DNA of 64,000 nucleotides from Methylophaga muralis (GTDB lineage Bacteria; Pseudomonadota; Gammaproteobacteria; Nitrosococcales; Methylophagaceae), in the NCBI RefSeq assembly GCF_001720165.1, contig NZ_MCRI01000003.1, positions 82,273 through 146,272 of the forward strand, in the 5' to 3' direction. The translations under genes were made by a program, and so were the position numbers. Below are positions 35,135 through 45,863 of this stretch, in pieces; within the stretch, counting starts at the first letter, position 1; each line of letters begins with the position of its first letter. Below the pieces are notes generated by a model. That model had not been told where the DNA came from and did not search any database. It saw only the letters and a list, made by a program, of their open reading frames with translations.

Positions 35135-36382
35135 TTAGAAGTGGTAGGAAAGGGAGAGCGCAAACAAATTCCAATGCTTGTCAGTTTGGCTCATATCATT
35201 TTCTCGCGGTGACAGGGTGGCCGTTCCTTCAACGATCTGATATTCCGCTCGGACTCGCCATTGTGGTGTGACATCCCAATGACCACCAAAAGCCCAGATT
35301 TTGCTGTAATAGGCATGAGCGGGTATCGGCGAACGATCAATTCCGAAATTGGCCAGAAAAGCACTTTCTTCACGGTTTTGTCGGGCTCTATTACTGGCGT
35401 TCCAATCATCGTGATTCAACTGAAACTCTTCATAACGCACAAATCCTTGCCATCTAGAGGTAAAGTTATAACTTAACTGCGAGTAGTAACCAATCGAATT
35501 GAAATCCTGCGCCTCAAATGCAGCACTGATATTGCGATATCGCGCGGCCTGAAAGGCCACTTCGGTGGTGAACTGCCATTTTTCGCCATTAAATTGTGCA
35601 GAAAACACACTGTAATCAATATCTATATTTCCTGAATTTAATCCCGGACCGGCTGGGAAAGCAACTGTGTCAGCACCGCTGGCACGAAAATCAGTACGAA
35701 CACTGGCGCCGGTAAAGGCATAAATCCAACGGCCACCGTTGTGCTCGTAAAGTAATCTTCCAAAAGCCGCTAAATCATTGCTACGTATTTTGCCGTCCCA
35801 ATCCTGCCCCATGTAGGCATATTCAAAGTTTTTATCGACAATCGGATAGCCAATACCGCCTTGTAATGACCATGTTCCGCTATCACGATACAGTCGTCCG
35901 TAGAGGTGTAACCCATCTGACGATACCGTCAGGTTTCGAACTTTATCGAAATAAATGGCTTGTGGCAGAAAAATACCTTCACGGGTATGGGCGACATCAC
36001 GGGTTTCGTTATACAAACCAATAGGATTTTTAATCCGGCCCAAGTACATGCCAAAGGTACTTTGCGCTGAAGAGAAGAGCGTTGCATCCAGCAAAGCATA
36101 ATCTACCTGTGGTGAACCGGAATATAAATCGCCTGCGCGACGTGATAGGACTTGACCTGCCAAACGTAGTCGGGGAGAGAGCAAATAACTACCATTCAAA
36201 CCAATTTCGGTAAAATCAAAACTGCCATTATCACTATCACCAAAGAAGCGATTGTCAGAAGTATGAACAAAGGCTTGTGAGGCAAAGCCATTCCAATGAA
36301 GCCTAGTATTTGAGGTGTTTGCTGTCTCGGCAAAAGCAGGCCATACGAAGCCGGAGGCAATTAACCATAGCAATGCCTTCAT
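35135..36382 (-). CDS. Outer-membrane beta-barrel protein (porin-like)
   Basis: The 415-residue precursor has a signal peptide cleaved after PAFA. Many alternating amphipathic strands follow, and the protein ends LFALSLSYHF with the terminal phenylalanine recognised by BAM. The content is rich in aromatic and small residues, as in porins. It is not a clear match to phosphate, sulfate or general porins that I can name. It overlaps the upstream PstS-like gene by four bases and lies six bases before the GGDEF/EAL gene, an operon seen in other gammaproteobacteria. A role in letting in or binding the signal read by the GGDEF/EAL protein is inference. Confidence 0.8.
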   Translation of the reverse strand: MKALLWLIASGFVWPAFAETANTSNTRLHWNGFASQAFVHTSDNRFFGDSDNGSFDFTEIGLNGSYLLSPRLRLAGQVLSRRAGDLYSGSPQVDYALLDATLFSSAQSTFGMYLGRIKNPIGLYNETRDVAHTREGIFLPQAIYFDKVRNLTVSSDGLHLYGRLYRDSGTWSLQGGIGYPIVDKNFEYAYMGQDWDGKIRSNDLAAFGRLLYEHNGGRWIYAFTGASVRTDFRASGADTVAFPAGPGLNSGNIDIDYSVFSAQFNGEKWQFTTEVAFQAARYRNISAAFEAQDFNSIGYYSQLSYNFTSRWQGFVRYEEFQLNHDDWNASNRARQNREESAFLANFGIDRSPIPAHAYYSKIWAFGGHWDVTPQWRVRAEYQIVEGTATLSPRENDMSQTDKHWNLFALSLSYHF

Positions 36383-36807
36383 GATGGCGCTCCCAATGCG
36401 GTGACCGTAGCATCTATCTCAGCATCGCTGATATAGCCGATTGCTCCAGGCGTATTGGCTATTCTCTGGCGCATTTCCGCTTCACTACTGACACGATTAG
36501 GGCGAACACCTGTTCCGGAAAAGGCTTGCTGATCCCATATACGTCGGAGCTGATAAGGAAACATGCCTAACAGCGATTTGCAGAACTGCATATGTAAGGG
36601 ATGTTCATCATCAAGGACAAAAACATTGACAGGAGTGCCGTCAGGCCATTGCGGGATGCGCATCGCGAAGATAGCGCGGAGAGTGGTTTTGGTTAAGTGG
36701 AGATCGTTAAGCGTGGGATGGACAATAACGGTTTCAGCTTTGATAAATGGTGCAAACGCCATTAGCACTATGACCAGCGAAATTTTTATCATACGAATCT
36801 GTGTCAT
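36379..36807 (-). CDS. Small PstS-like periplasmic protein
   Basis: The 142-residue precursor has a signal peptide ending FIKA|ETV. Its mature part resembles one lobe of phosphate-binding proteins of the PstS type: LTKTTLRAIFAMRIPQWPDG near the start and PGAIGYISDAEID at the end. It is less than half the length of a full PstS, so it is a mini-binding protein rather than a transporter subunit, and no ABC permease is nearby. It leads an operon with an outer-membrane barrel and a GGDEF/EAL protein, so a role as periplasmic ligand sensor is plausible. Confidence 0.8.
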   Translation of the reverse strand: MTQIRMIKISLVIVLMAFAPFIKAETVIVHPTLNDLHLTKTTLRAIFAMRIPQWPDGTPVNVFVLDDEHPLHMQFCKSLLGMFPYQLRRIWDQQAFSGTGVRPNRVSSEAEMRQRIANTPGAIGYISDAEIDATVTALGAPS

Positions 36808-36880
36808 AGCTTCGACCTATCCTTTATCCAAGCATGGCTGATACTAACGTGTGCTTGCTAAAAAGAAAACAGAAATAAGG

Positions 36881-37327
36881 TCATTTCGATGTGTTTTGTT
36901 TAGGACTGTAAATAAGATAGCTGCCGGATGCAATATCATGCCAGCTGAGTTTATCGGGGCTTAACCACAGCCACCAATATCCCAACCCCAGTGGTAACCA
37001 TGAAAATATGCCGACCACGAAACGTAGGAAAGCTTGTTGCCAGCTAATGCCGGTATTGTTGCCGCTGATAAGATAGATTCGCCAGGCACGCATTCCCAGA
37101 GTTTGTCCGCCATGCGTCCAAAACCAGCCGTAAAAAACAAAAGCCACACCGATAAGATAGATAAAAAAGAATGGGTTGTTTGCACCGATAGCTTCGCCGC
37201 CATTAAAGGCGACTGCTAACGCTGCGGCAACCATAAGCACTGAAACCAGCAGCATAATGTCATAAAGCATTACTCCCAGCAGTCTGAATGGGCCGGGTTT
37301 ACGGTTTACAGATAAGTTTTTGGTCAT
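36881..37327 (-). CDS. RDD-family membrane protein
   Basis: The 148-residue protein fits the RDD family: three membrane segments (about 18-45, 52-72 and 105-125), the GPFRLLGVMLYDIMLL opening where the R..D signature lies, and GQTLGMRAWRIYLIS between segments. The function of small RDD proteins is unclear; some have been linked to ion transport. It is transcribed divergently from purL, with 81 bases between them, and is separated from the porin operon by 73 bases. Confidence 0.85.
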   Translation of the reverse strand: MTKNLSVNRKPGPFRLLGVMLYDIMLLVSVLMVAAALAVAFNGGEAIGANNPFFFIYLIGVAFVFYGWFWTHGGQTLGMRAWRIYLISGNNTGISWQQAFLRFVVGIFSWLPLGLGYWWLWLSPDKLSWHDIASGSYLIYSPKQNTSK

Positions 37328-37408
37328 AACAAAGGCTCAATTTTATTGGGCGAATTCGGGCGTATAACGTATCATATTCGCTTTCATTTTCTCTGAATTG
37401 GGTTTCAA

Positions 37409-40400
37409 ATGCTGCAATTGGTTGGCCGTCCGGCTTTCTCTGCTTTCCGAATTGAAAAATTGCTGCGCGCCATACGCGCTGAAGTAGCCTCAGTGAACGC
37501 GTTAAGAAGTGAATACCACTATTTCGCTGAATTGGAAGGTGACGGTCAACTTGACCAAACGGATCTCGCTACTTTAGGGGAAATGCTTGAAGCCGCTCCG
37601 GGCAGTAGCAAATTGCAGGATCAGGAAAATCTGTTTTTGATTACACCACGTCCAGGCACTATCTCGCCGTGGTCCAGTAAAGCGACTGACATTGTGCATA
37701 ATAGCGGTTTGGCCGATATCGTTCGGGTTGAACGCGGTATTGCCTTTTATGTCAGCAGTAAAGCGACGTTAACCAGCGAACAGCGCTCGATTATTGCTGC
37801 GAAACTGCATGATCGCATGATTGAAAGCGTGTTCGATAATGAAGAAGATGCTGAACAATTGTTCATGCACACAGCTCCCAGACCTTTATTGTCAGTTGAT
37901 ATTCTCAATGGCGGACGTCAGGCATTGGTTGAGGCCAATCAAAATCTGGGCTTGGCTCTGGCTGACGATGAAATTGATTACCTGTTTGAAAATTTCACAA
38001 CACTTAACCGCAACCCGAATGACATAGAACTGATGATGTTCGCTCAGGCCAACTCTGAGCATTGCCGTCATAAAATATTCAAGGCTGACTGGATCATTGA
38101 TGGCAAAACGCAGGATCGCAGCCTGTTCGATATGATTCGTTATACCCACGAGCAACACCCTGAAGGCGTCGTAAAAGCCTATAACGATAACTCTTCAGTT
38201 ATCGAAGGCCCACGCAGCCATCGTTTTCAGGTGGATATGACGGACAATCACTACTGCTACGAAGGTGAGCAGCAGCATATCCTGATGAAAGTGGAAACCC
38301 ATAATCATCCAACCGCGATTTCACCTTTCCCGGGTGCAGCAACCGGTGCCGGTGGTGAGATTCGTGATGAAGGCGCTACAGGTAGAGGTTCCAAACCTAA
38401 AGCGGGTTTAACTGGTTTTTCGGTTTCTAATTTACAGATCCCGGGTTTTGAACAACCTTGGGAAGCGGATTACGGCAAACCGGCTCGTATCGCTTCTGCA
38501 CTGCAGATCATGATTGACGGCCCATTAGGCGGCGCGGCATTTAATAACGAATTTGGCCGTCCTAATCTGTGTGGTTATTTCCGTACCTACGAAGCCAAAG
38601 TCCCGTCGGATAATGGTTTTGAAGTACGTGGCTACCATAAACCAATCATGGTAGCTGGCGGCCTTGGCAGTATTCGTCCGCAGCATGTTGAAAAACATAT
38701 TATGCAACCGGGCACTCAGCTGATCGTTTTGGGTGGTCCGGCGATGTTGATTGGTCTGGGCGGTGGCGCGGCTTCTTCAGTAGCTTCGGGAACCAGTGAA
38801 GAAGGATTAGATTTTGCCTCAGTACAGCGCGGTAACCCAGAAATGGAACGTCGTTGTCAGGAAGTTATTGATCGTTGTGTGGCGTTAAATGACAAAAATC
38901 CGATTGTCTCGATTCATGATGTTGGCGCGGGTGGTTTATCCAATGCGTTTCCTGAACTGGTTGATGACAGCGGTCGTGGAGGCCGTTTTGAGCTGCGGGT
39001 CATTCCAAACGATGAACCGGGCATGTCACCAATGGAAATCTGGTGTAACGAATCACAGGAACGTTATGTTCTCGGTGTGAATCCTGAAGATGTCGAGTTA
39101 TTTCAGGCGATTTGTGAACGTGAACGCTGCCCGTGGGCCATAGTCGGTGAAACCACCGAAGATCAGCATTTATTGCTTGGTGATGCACAATTCGAGAACA
39201 ACCCAATCGATATGCCGTTATCGCTGTTGTTGGGCAAACCACCCAAAATGCTGCGGGATGTTAAACATCACAGCAAACCCAAACCAGAACTTGAACTGAA
39301 AGGCATTACCGTTAGCGATGCGTTGGAACGAGTATTAAAACTACCAACAGTCGCCAGCAAAAACTTCCTGATCACCATCGGTGACCGCAGTATTACCGGT
39401 CTGGTAGCCCGCGATCAGATGGTTGGCCCCTGGCAGGTACCGGTGGCTGATTGTGCAGTCACATTGGCAGATCATCATGGTTTGCTAGGTGAAGCCATGT
39501 CGATGGGCGAACGTACACCTTTAGCAGTAATCGATGCTCCGGCATCAGGTCGTATGGCAATCGGTGAAGCTTTAACCAATATTGCTGCCGCCGATATCGA
39601 AAAAATCAGTGATATCAAACTGTCAGCGAACTGGATGGCGGCTTGTGGTCATAGCGGCGAAGATGCGTTGTTATATGACACCGTGAAAGCCGTTGGCATG
39701 GAATTATGTCCGCAACTGGGCATTGCTATTCCGGTGGGCAAAGATTCACTGTCGATGAAAACCGTATGGGATGACAACGGCGAAACCAAAGCGGTTACCT
39801 CACCCTTGTCATTAATTATCAGTGCTTTTGCACCGGTCACTGACGCCAGCAAAACTTTAACGCCACAACTGCGTACTGATCTGGGGGAAACCCGTTTAAT
39901 TTATCTGGATCTCGGTCATGGTCATAACCGTCTGGCAGCCTCGGCTCTGGCCCAGGTTTATAACCAGGTCGGACATCGTGGTCCGGATGTAGACGATGCA
40001 CGTACTCTGAAAAACTTCTTTGCCGCAATGCAGCATCTGAAACAGGATAACTTGTTGCTGGCCTATCATGATCGCAGTGATGGTGGGCTTATCACTACCT
40101 TATGTGAGATGGCCTTTGCCGGACATTGTGGTGTGAATATTACTCTGAATGGTCTGGGTGATGCCTTGCCGGTGTTGTTTAATGAAGAGTTGGGTGCTGT
40201 CGTCCAGTTCAAAGCTGAGCATCAGGACGCCGTGCTGGAAGTCTTGCAACAGTTTGAGTTAAATAAACACAGTCATCTGATTGGTGACGTAACGACGGAT
40301 CAAACGATTCACATCAGCGTGAACGGTGAAACGGTCTTGAATCAGCGTCGCCATATTCTGCAAAAATTCTGGGCGGAAACCAGTTACCGCATGCAGGCTA

Positions 40401-41293
40401 TGCGGGATAACCCGGATTGCGCCGAGCAGGAATTTGCTGCATTGGATGATGAGCAGGATCCCGGTTTACATGCCAACTTGAGTTTTGATTTAAAAGAACA
40501 GGTTGCTGCACCGTTTATTATCAGTGGCCATCGTCCAAAAATGGCGATTCTGCGTGAGCAGGGCGTTAATGGTCAGCTGGAAATGGCCGCCGCGTTTGAC
40601 CACGCCGGATTTACTTCCGTTGATGTACATATGAGTGACATCGTTGAAGGCCGGGTTTCGCTGGCAGATTTCAAAGGTCTGGTTGCCTGTGGTGGCTTCT
40701 CTTACGGTGACGTATTGGGAGCAGGCCGTGGTTGGGCCAGTACGGTGCTTCACAATGCGCGTGCCCGTGATGAATTTGCGGCATTTTTTGCTCGTGAAGA
40801 TACTTTCTCGCTAGGTGTGTGTAATGGTTGTCAGATGTTGTCACAACTCAAATCACTGATTCCTGGCAGTGATCACTGGCCACGATTCAGTCGTAATCTG
40901 TCTGAACAGTTTGAAGCACGTTTCTCTTTAGTTGAGATCACCGAATCACCATCAATTCTGTTACAGGATATGGCCGGTTCAATCATGCCGATCGCCGTAG
41001 CGCATGGCGAAGGACGTATTGATTTTTCAGAAGGCGGCAGCATGACGGATGCTCTCGTAGCAATGCGTTTTGTTGACCATTATGGTCAACCTACTGAACG
41101 CTATCCGTTTAATCCTAATGGTTCTGAAAATGGTCACACTGGATTCACCACTTCGGATGGTCGGGTGACTATCCTGATGCCACATCCTGAACGGGTGATT
41201 CGCAGTGTGCAGCATTCATGGCATCCGGATGATTGGGGTAAAGACGCTCCCTGGTTACGGGTCTTTCATAATGCCCGACGTTGGGTAGGTTAA
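37409..41293 (+). CDS. purL: Phosphoribosylformylglycinamidine synthase, single-chain form
   Basis: This 1,294-residue protein makes FGAM from FGAR, glutamine and ATP in purine synthesis. From the N-terminus: the PurS-like domain, the linker, two AIRS-like halves ([40 protein letters not shown] in part, and the second copy near [12 protein letters not shown]) and the glutaminase domain, with the nucleophile in [10 protein letters not shown] and the closing MPHPERV. Length equals that of the E. coli enzyme (1,295). A hairpin terminator follows the stop codon. It is the second purine gene in the window and is not linked to purC. Confidence 0.98.
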   Translation: MLQLVGRPAFSAFRIEKLLRAIRAEVASVNALRSEYHYFAELEGDGQLDQTDLATLGEMLEAAPGSSKLQDQENLFLITPRPGTISPWSSKATDIVHNSGLADIVRVERGIAFYVSSKATLTSEQRSIIAAKLHDRMIESVFDNEEDAEQLFMHTAPRPLLSVDILNGGRQALVEANQNLGLALADDEIDYLFENFTTLNRNPNDIELMMFAQANSEHCRHKIFKADWIIDGKTQDRSLFDMIRYTHEQHPEGVVKAYNDNSSVIEGPRSHRFQVDMTDNHYCYEGEQQHILMKVETHNHPTAISPFPGAATGAGGEIRDEGATGRGSKPKAGLTGFSVSNLQIPGFEQPWEADYGKPARIASALQIMIDGPLGGAAFNNEFGRPNLCGYFRTYEAKVPSDNGFEVRGYHKPIMVAGGLGSIRPQHVEKHIMQPGTQLIVLGGPAMLIGLGGGAASSVASGTSEEGLDFASVQRGNPEMERRCQEVIDRCVALNDKNPIVSIHDVGAGGLSNAFPELVDDSGRGGRFELRVIPNDEPGMSPMEIWCNESQERYVLGVNPEDVELFQAICERERCPWAIVGETTEDQHLLLGDAQFENNPIDMPLSLLLGKPPKMLRDVKHHSKPKPELELKGITVSDALERVLKLPTVASKNFLITIGDRSITGLVARDQMVGPWQVPVADCAVTLADHHGLLGEAMSMGERTPLAVIDAPASGRMAIGEALTNIAAADIEKISDIKLSANWMAACGHSGEDALLYDTVKAVGMELCPQLGIAIPVGKDSLSMKTVWDDNGETKAVTSPLSLIISAFAPVTDASKTLTPQLRTDLGETRLIYLDLGHGHNRLAASALAQVYNQVGHRGPDVDDARTLKNFFAAMQHLKQDNLLLAYHDRSDGGLITTLCEMAFAGHCGVNITLNGLGDALPVLFNEELGAVVQFKAEHQDAVLEVLQQFELNKHSHLIGDVTTDQTIHISVNGETVLNQRRHILQKFWAETSYRMQAMRDNPDCAEQEFAALDDEQDPGLHANLSFDLKEQVAAPFIISGHRPKMAILREQGVNGQLEMAAAFDHAGFTSVDVHMSDIVEGRVSLADFKGLVACGGFSYGDVLGAGRGWASTVLHNARARDEFAAFFAREDTFSLGVCNGCQMLSQLKSLIPGSDHWPRFSRNLSEQFEARFSLVEITESPSILLQDMAGSIMPIAVAHGEGRIDFSEGGSMTDALVAMRFVDHYGQPTERYPFNPNGSENGHTGFTTSDGRVTILMPHPERVIRSVQHSWHPDDWGKDAPWLRVFHNARRWVG

Positions 41294-41300
41294 AAAATGG

Positions 41301-41334
41301 ATACCCCTTTGATTTATCTAAGGGGTATTTTTTT
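41301..41334 (+). terminator. Rho-independent terminator after purL
   Basis: The 9-base perfect stem ATACCCCTT/AAGGGGTAT with a 10-base loop is followed by six T. It begins seven bases past the purL stop codon. Confidence 0.88.
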
Positions 41335-41369
41335 ATCAACAGATCCTAAAGTGTTTTGCTTAGCTAACC

Positions 41370-43535
41370 ATGAGTGATACGCCAATTCAAAAAAATTTAC
41401 TGTCAGGACGTTTCGCACGTCTATTGTTGCTGGCATTTTTGGCAATGTCTCAGGGATTAGTGTTTGCAGCAGCCTCTTTACAATACGATCTGCAAGACTG
41501 GCAATATCGCTGGGGCGATTCACCCTTTATTGAGGGGCAGCCTGAGTGGACTATGCCAGATCAGCTAAATCATACTGATTGGCAGACCATAGCCCAACCA
41601 CTTTATCCACCGGATCGACAGGATAGGCACAATATCTGGTATCGCACTACACTGCCTGATATTCGAATGATTGATCCGGTAGTATTTGTTTCCAGTATAA
41701 ATTTGATCGCCGAGGTTTATCTCGATCAGCAGCTTGTTTATCGATTTGGCGAATTTGATGCTGAGGGGAAGGGCGACTATGCCGGTTGGCCTTGGCATAT
41801 TATCGGTTTACCGGATGACTTTGCTGGCCGGACATTATATTTTCGGGTGTATTCGGATTACACCGATATTGGTCTATGGGGTGAAAAGAAACTGCTGGAA
41901 CGCTCAAGTGCGTTTTTGAATATATTGAATAATTCGCATAGCGATTTAATTATTGCGGCGTTCTTTTTCTTTATAGCTTTGCTGGCATTTGCCTTTTCAG
42001 TGATGCGTGGTGATAACCGTGAATTTATTTATCTTGGATTATTCTCACTGGCAAGTGCCGGAAATTTATTAGGTGAAAGTCAGGCATTACAGTTACTGAT
42101 TTATGCACCGCTGGCCAAAACCTATCTGGCCGCCATATCTTATTTCTCGATCCCGATTTTTATCGCATTGATTCTGAACTACTGGCTTGCTGAAAAAACC
42201 GGTAAGTTGATGTTGCGTATTGCACAAATGCATATTGCCTATGTACTGCTTTGTCTTATGTTGTCCCTGCTGGGAATTTGGCATCTGGCCTTTTTTTACC
42301 CGGTTTTTGATGTGTTATTTATCATCACTCTGATGATCATGGCTTGGTTTTGTATCCACTATTTCACTGCGATGAATACGGAACAACGAATGGTCATGGG
42401 CGCCTTTGGTATTTATGCTGTTTTTTTCCTGATCGATATGGTGGTTGCTCACGGTCTGGTTCCCTGGTTCAATTTCCCACTTGCCTATGGCGGTTTAATC
42501 TTTGCTTTGGTGCTGGTGATTATTTCACTCAGGCAATATCGGCAAACCCAACAAGCATTAGGTGATTTAAATCTATTACTGGAGCAACGGGTAACCGAAC
42601 GCACGGCATCTTTACAAAATTATGTAGAGCTGGAACAGCAGCGTGCGAATCAATTGGCATTGGTTAATGAGTTTAGTCTGCGACTTGAAACCTTAATCAG
42701 TCGATTGCAACCAAGTCAGAGTCTGCAAGAGGCGGGCAATATCATTTGTCAGGATTTACATAAAGTGTTCGCTCCGATTCAGCTTCAGGTTACTTTGTTC
42801 AATGAGTTCGCAGATTTATCGCCTAGCGCGGGCATGAATAATAAATATCTAATAGATATCGAAGATTTACAGTTTGGTAAACAGACTTTTATAACATTTG
42901 ATTTATTGGATATTTCAGCTGAAACGCTGGAGACTCGACAGTCTATCGAACAGTTTATATCGCGAGCTATTGACCGGTTAAGTGTGACATTAAGTGGCGT
43001 TAAACTTAGAGAACAACTGCATGTTATGTCGTTTGAAGATGCTTTAACCGGATTAAAAAACCGTCGGTTCTTTGATGAAGCTCTACAACGTGAACTGCAT
43101 CTGGCGGAACGGCACCAACAAGCTATTTCTTTGCTGATTTGTGATATCGACCATTTCAAGCAATTTAATGATCTGCATGGTCACGAGGCTGGCGATATGG
43201 CTTTAAGAGCGGTAGCTTCCCTGATGCTGGAGCATTTTCGTGAGACGGATATTCCTTGTCGCTACGGTGGAGAAGAATTCGTTGTATTAATGCCATCTGC
43301 TAATGTTGAGGATGCACTGGAGCGGGCGAAATCATTGCTGGAAAAAATTGCCTCTAATCCTATTGTTTATCAGCAAAATGATTTAGGCCGCTTAACCATA
43401 TCAATTGGGATCAGTAGCTGGGATGGAAAGGATAAAATACCCGATCTGTTAGTTCAATATGCTGATAAAGCACTGTATCGAGCGAAACAGGCTGGACGTA
43501 ACCGTGTTGAGGTTGCTGCTCGCTCTGAACCTTGA
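41370..43535 (+). CDS. Diguanylate cyclase with 7TM-DISM sensor
   Basis: The 721-residue protein has a signal-anchor (about 15-35), then an extracytoplasmic jelly-roll domain (about 36-185). Seven membrane segments (about 190-390) follow, the 7TMR-DISM arrangement, then a coiled coil (about 395-440) and a C-terminal GGDEF domain. The cyclase site is GGEEF at 633-637 with RETD five residues before it, so it is likely an active c-di-GMP synthase with product inhibition. The N-terminal domain of this class binds carbohydrates or other small ligands. It stands alone between terminators. Confidence 0.9.
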   Translation: MSDTPIQKNLLSGRFARLLLLAFLAMSQGLVFAAASLQYDLQDWQYRWGDSPFIEGQPEWTMPDQLNHTDWQTIAQPLYPPDRQDRHNIWYRTTLPDIRMIDPVVFVSSINLIAEVYLDQQLVYRFGEFDAEGKGDYAGWPWHIIGLPDDFAGRTLYFRVYSDYTDIGLWGEKKLLERSSAFLNILNNSHSDLIIAAFFFFIALLAFAFSVMRGDNREFIYLGLFSLASAGNLLGESQALQLLIYAPLAKTYLAAISYFSIPIFIALILNYWLAEKTGKLMLRIAQMHIAYVLLCLMLSLLGIWHLAFFYPVFDVLFIITLMIMAWFCIHYFTAMNTEQRMVMGAFGIYAVFFLIDMVVAHGLVPWFNFPLAYGGLIFALVLVIISLRQYRQTQQALGDLNLLLEQRVTERTASLQNYVELEQQRANQLALVNEFSLRLETLISRLQPSQSLQEAGNIICQDLHKVFAPIQLQVTLFNEFADLSPSAGMNNKYLIDIEDLQFGKQTFITFDLLDISAETLETRQSIEQFISRAIDRLSVTLSGVKLREQLHVMSFEDALTGLKNRRFFDEALQRELHLAERHQQAISLLICDIDHFKQFNDLHGHEAGDMALRAVASLMLEHFRETDIPCRYGGEEFVVLMPSANVEDALERAKSLLEKIASNPIVYQQNDLGRLTISIGISSWDGKDKIPDLLVQYADKALYRAKQAGRNRVEVAARSEP

Positions 43536-43664
43536 TCAATTAGCCTTTCAAAAGTGAAATTTTATGTAAAGGTGGGCATTCAACCCATAAATACTGAATC
43601 TTATCCGTTAAAATACAGTCCTAATGCATATTGGTTTATAAAAAAATAATTACAAGGAGCACGT

Positions 43665-44114
43665 ATGAAACGCCTTTTAACAATTACCGTCGCAGCGGTT
43701 TTAACAGTCGGACTCGCTGGTTGTCAGATGAGTAAGCAAAATGTCGGTGCCGGGGTAGGTGGTGTCGCCGGTGGTGTATTGGGGTCAAATGTTGGTGGGG
43801 GTACAGGCAGAACTGCAGCCATAATTGGCGGTACCATTTTAGGTGCAATGGTGGGTGGACATATCGGTAGCGAAATGGACGAACTGGATAGACGTCGTAC
43901 CTACGAAACCTTTGAAAACACACCGACTGGACGTTCAAATTCCTGGAATAACCCGGATACTGGTGCACAGTATTCAGTAACCCCAACTCGTACCTATGAA
44001 TCTCAAAGTGGTCCATGTCGCGAATACGATATGGATGTCTATATTGATGGTAAACGTGATGTGGTGAAGGGCACAGCCTGCCGTAACTCACGGGGCGAGT
44101 GGGTCAACCAGTAA
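43665..44114 (+). CDS. Glycine-zipper surface lipoprotein (17 kDa antigen-like)
   Basis: The 149-residue precursor has a signal peptide with lipobox GLAGC, then a glycine-zipper 2TM stretch (VGAGVGGVAGGVLGSNVGGG and AIIGGTILGAMVGGHIGSEM). A C-terminal domain of about 60 residues follows, with two cysteines (GPCREYDM...GTACRN). It matches the rickettsial 17 kDa antigen/RT0821 family of outer-membrane lipoproteins. Function is unknown; the zipper may sit in the membrane. AAGGAG lies at good spacing before the start, and a strong terminator follows. Confidence 0.88.
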   Translation: MKRLLTITVAAVLTVGLAGCQMSKQNVGAGVGGVAGGVLGSNVGGGTGRTAAIIGGTILGAMVGGHIGSEMDELDRRRTYETFENTPTGRSNSWNNPDTGAQYSVTPTRTYESQSGPCREYDMDVYIDGKRDVVKGTACRNSRGEWVNQ

Positions 44115-44137
44115 ACTTTAATCGTTAAATTAGTAAT

Positions 44138-44166
44138 AAAAAAACCGACGCGAGTCGGTTTTTTTA
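44138..44166. terminator. Bidirectional hairpin terminator
   Basis: An ACCGAC/GTCGGT stem with a GCGA loop is flanked by A7 on the left and T7 on the right. It can end the lipoprotein gene on the plus strand and, read on the minus strand, the transglycosylase pseudogene. Confidence 0.85.
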
Positions 44167-44192
44167 TGGCCGATAATAAGCTTTCAGATACG

Positions 44193-44875
44193 TTAAAGCT
44201 TACAGAGGGGACCAATTTGATAAAAACGCTGGCATTGAAAGTCCTGCTCACATTGAGCGAGTTGGCTGGAATACAGCTTGGCGCGTTCACCCACTTCGCG
44301 AGCGGTATGGATAACGTGAGGTTTCTTCTGATAACTGCCACGGCGATAACCAGTTTGACCTTCATGATAAGCCAGATATAAATGAGTCGGGTTATCCAGA
44401 TTAATGTCCACCATGCGTTGAGTTCTCTGGTTATACCAACCAATAAAGTCTGTCGCATATTTCATATGCGTACGTCTTGCCAGCGGGCTGGCATTATCAG
44501 CTAAATATTCCTGCCATACCGGATTTTGTGCCTGCGCAAATCCATAGGCGGATGATGGTCGGTTCCAGTGAATAAAGCCCAATAATTTTTTGGCTGGGGG
44601 ACGAATATGACTATTAAAACTGGATTCAGACTGTATAAAAGCCATTTGAGTGGCAATAGACGTTCCCCATTTTGCTCTGCGGTTTTGGCATAGCCATACC
44701 AGCGCGGCTGTTGCTGAAAAATATGGCAGATATTATTTTGCTTTAGCGGAGGGAGCGGTGCTAACGGCGAACAACTGCTTATAAAAAACACCATTGCCAT
44801 CAAAGTGACATATCGCTTTTTCTTGCTGCTATATCGAAATAGATAAGCAGAAATGGTTTCAGGATAATTGGCCAT
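44193..44875 (-). pseudogene. Lytic transglycosylase (SLT) lipoprotein with a frameshift
   Basis: Two adjacent minus-strand frames make one gene. The 5' part (to about 44674) has a lipoprotein signal ending FISSC and NNICHIFQQQPRWYGYAKTAEQ. The 3' part carries the transglycosylase core: KWGTSIATQMAFIQSESSF with the catalytic glutamate, PSSAYGFAQAQ, and NLYLAYHEGQ-type text. The frames meet in a run of four A on the minus strand (44670-44673); a fifth A would give AEQ-KWG and restore one reading frame of about 225 residues. Intact relatives cleave peptidoglycan at the outer membrane. The lesion may be a real mutation or a homopolymer sequencing error. Confidence 0.8.
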
Positions 44876-45014
44876 GATGCAATTGGTGAAGCAGTGTTCC
44901 TAAAATGAAAAAATTTTACTTGCAGATTAACAGAGCACTTTCAGTTGAGATTGATTGGCTCGGTGATAACTGAGACTATTTTTGAACATTTATCGATTAT
45001 CAAAGTTTTTATAA

Positions 45015-45653
45015 ATGGAATTAACATTAACCTTGCCAACCCTTTTGGCTTTATTTATCAGTTTGGCGGTTCTCGCCGCCATCCCAGGCATCAGCGTGTT
45101 GGTAGTGTCATCCAGAGCTGCTGCATATGGTTTCACTCATGGTGTAGCGACTACATTTGGCATTGTATTGGTCGATATTCTATTTATCAGTATTGCCTTG
45201 TATGGCATGACATTGCTACTACCATGGCTAGGAAAATGGGCTGTACTTATTCGTCTATTGGCCGCGGTATATTTATTTTGGTTAGCTTGGCGATTATGGT
45301 GTTTTTCTGACCCCAAAAAGCCTTTCTCCGATATCGAATATTCAGCATCGCTAAGCTCCAGTTTTTTATTAGGTGTCGTTGTGACGTTGGCCGACCACAA
45401 AGCCATTTTGTTTTATATGGGGTTTTTCCCAGCCTTGATGGATTTAAGTCTTTTAACCCTGAACGATACAGTGGTTATTTTTCTGCTGACGTTTTTGGCT
45501 GTGGGGGGCGTAAAAATGAGTTATGCATATCTTTCAGCCAAATCGGCTAAGAGTTTTATTATTAATAGAGCATCACAATTCAATAAATTTGCAGCAATTT
45601 TGATCTCACTAGTCGCTTTAATCATGCTGCTGTCTTTATGGTGGAATCTTTAA
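45015..45653 (+). CDS. LysE/RhtB-family amino-acid exporter
   Basis: The 212-residue protein has six predicted membrane segments and the family opening AIPGISVLVVSSRAAAYGFTHG, where LysE/RhtB proteins have a PGP/PG-centred loop. It also has LLAAVYLFWLAWRLW in the third segment and the charge-bearing LADHKAILFYMGFFP. Members export amino acids such as lysine, threonine or homoserine lactone relatives; the substrate cannot be read here. No regulator gene lies beside it. The start at 45015 lacks a strong ribosome-binding site. Confidence 0.85.
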   Translation: MELTLTLPTLLALFISLAVLAAIPGISVLVVSSRAAAYGFTHGVATTFGIVLVDILFISIALYGMTLLLPWLGKWAVLIRLLAAVYLFWLAWRLWCFSDPKKPFSDIEYSASLSSSFLLGVVVTLADHKAILFYMGFFPALMDLSLLTLNDTVVIFLLTFLAVGGVKMSYAYLSAKSAKSFIINRASQFNKFAAILISLVALIMLLSLWWNL

Positions 45654-45863
45654 AAAACTTTTTAATCTATGCAGATTTAACAGTGTTTAGTGGGAATATT
45701 GTTTATCTTTTGTTATAAACGGTTAACGGGACATTTCTATATTCTGGATGTTGTCCCAGGTTTTTAACTGGGGGGAGCATGATTGATAGGGCATTTATAG
45801 CAAATTATCCCGCGATAACGGTATATCGCTGATGTTCTCCAATACACAATCATTATTATTTGA

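Noticed and set aside
43684..44091. Minus-strand frame opposite the glycine-zipper lipoprotein
   Set aside because: Its histidine/arginine/tyrosine-rich composition is that of a frame opposite a coding gene, and the plus-strand lipoprotein is convincing.
44138..44166. Short inverted repeat as an operator
   Set aside because: Flanking A- and T-runs and its position between two convergent gene ends fit a bidirectional terminator better.
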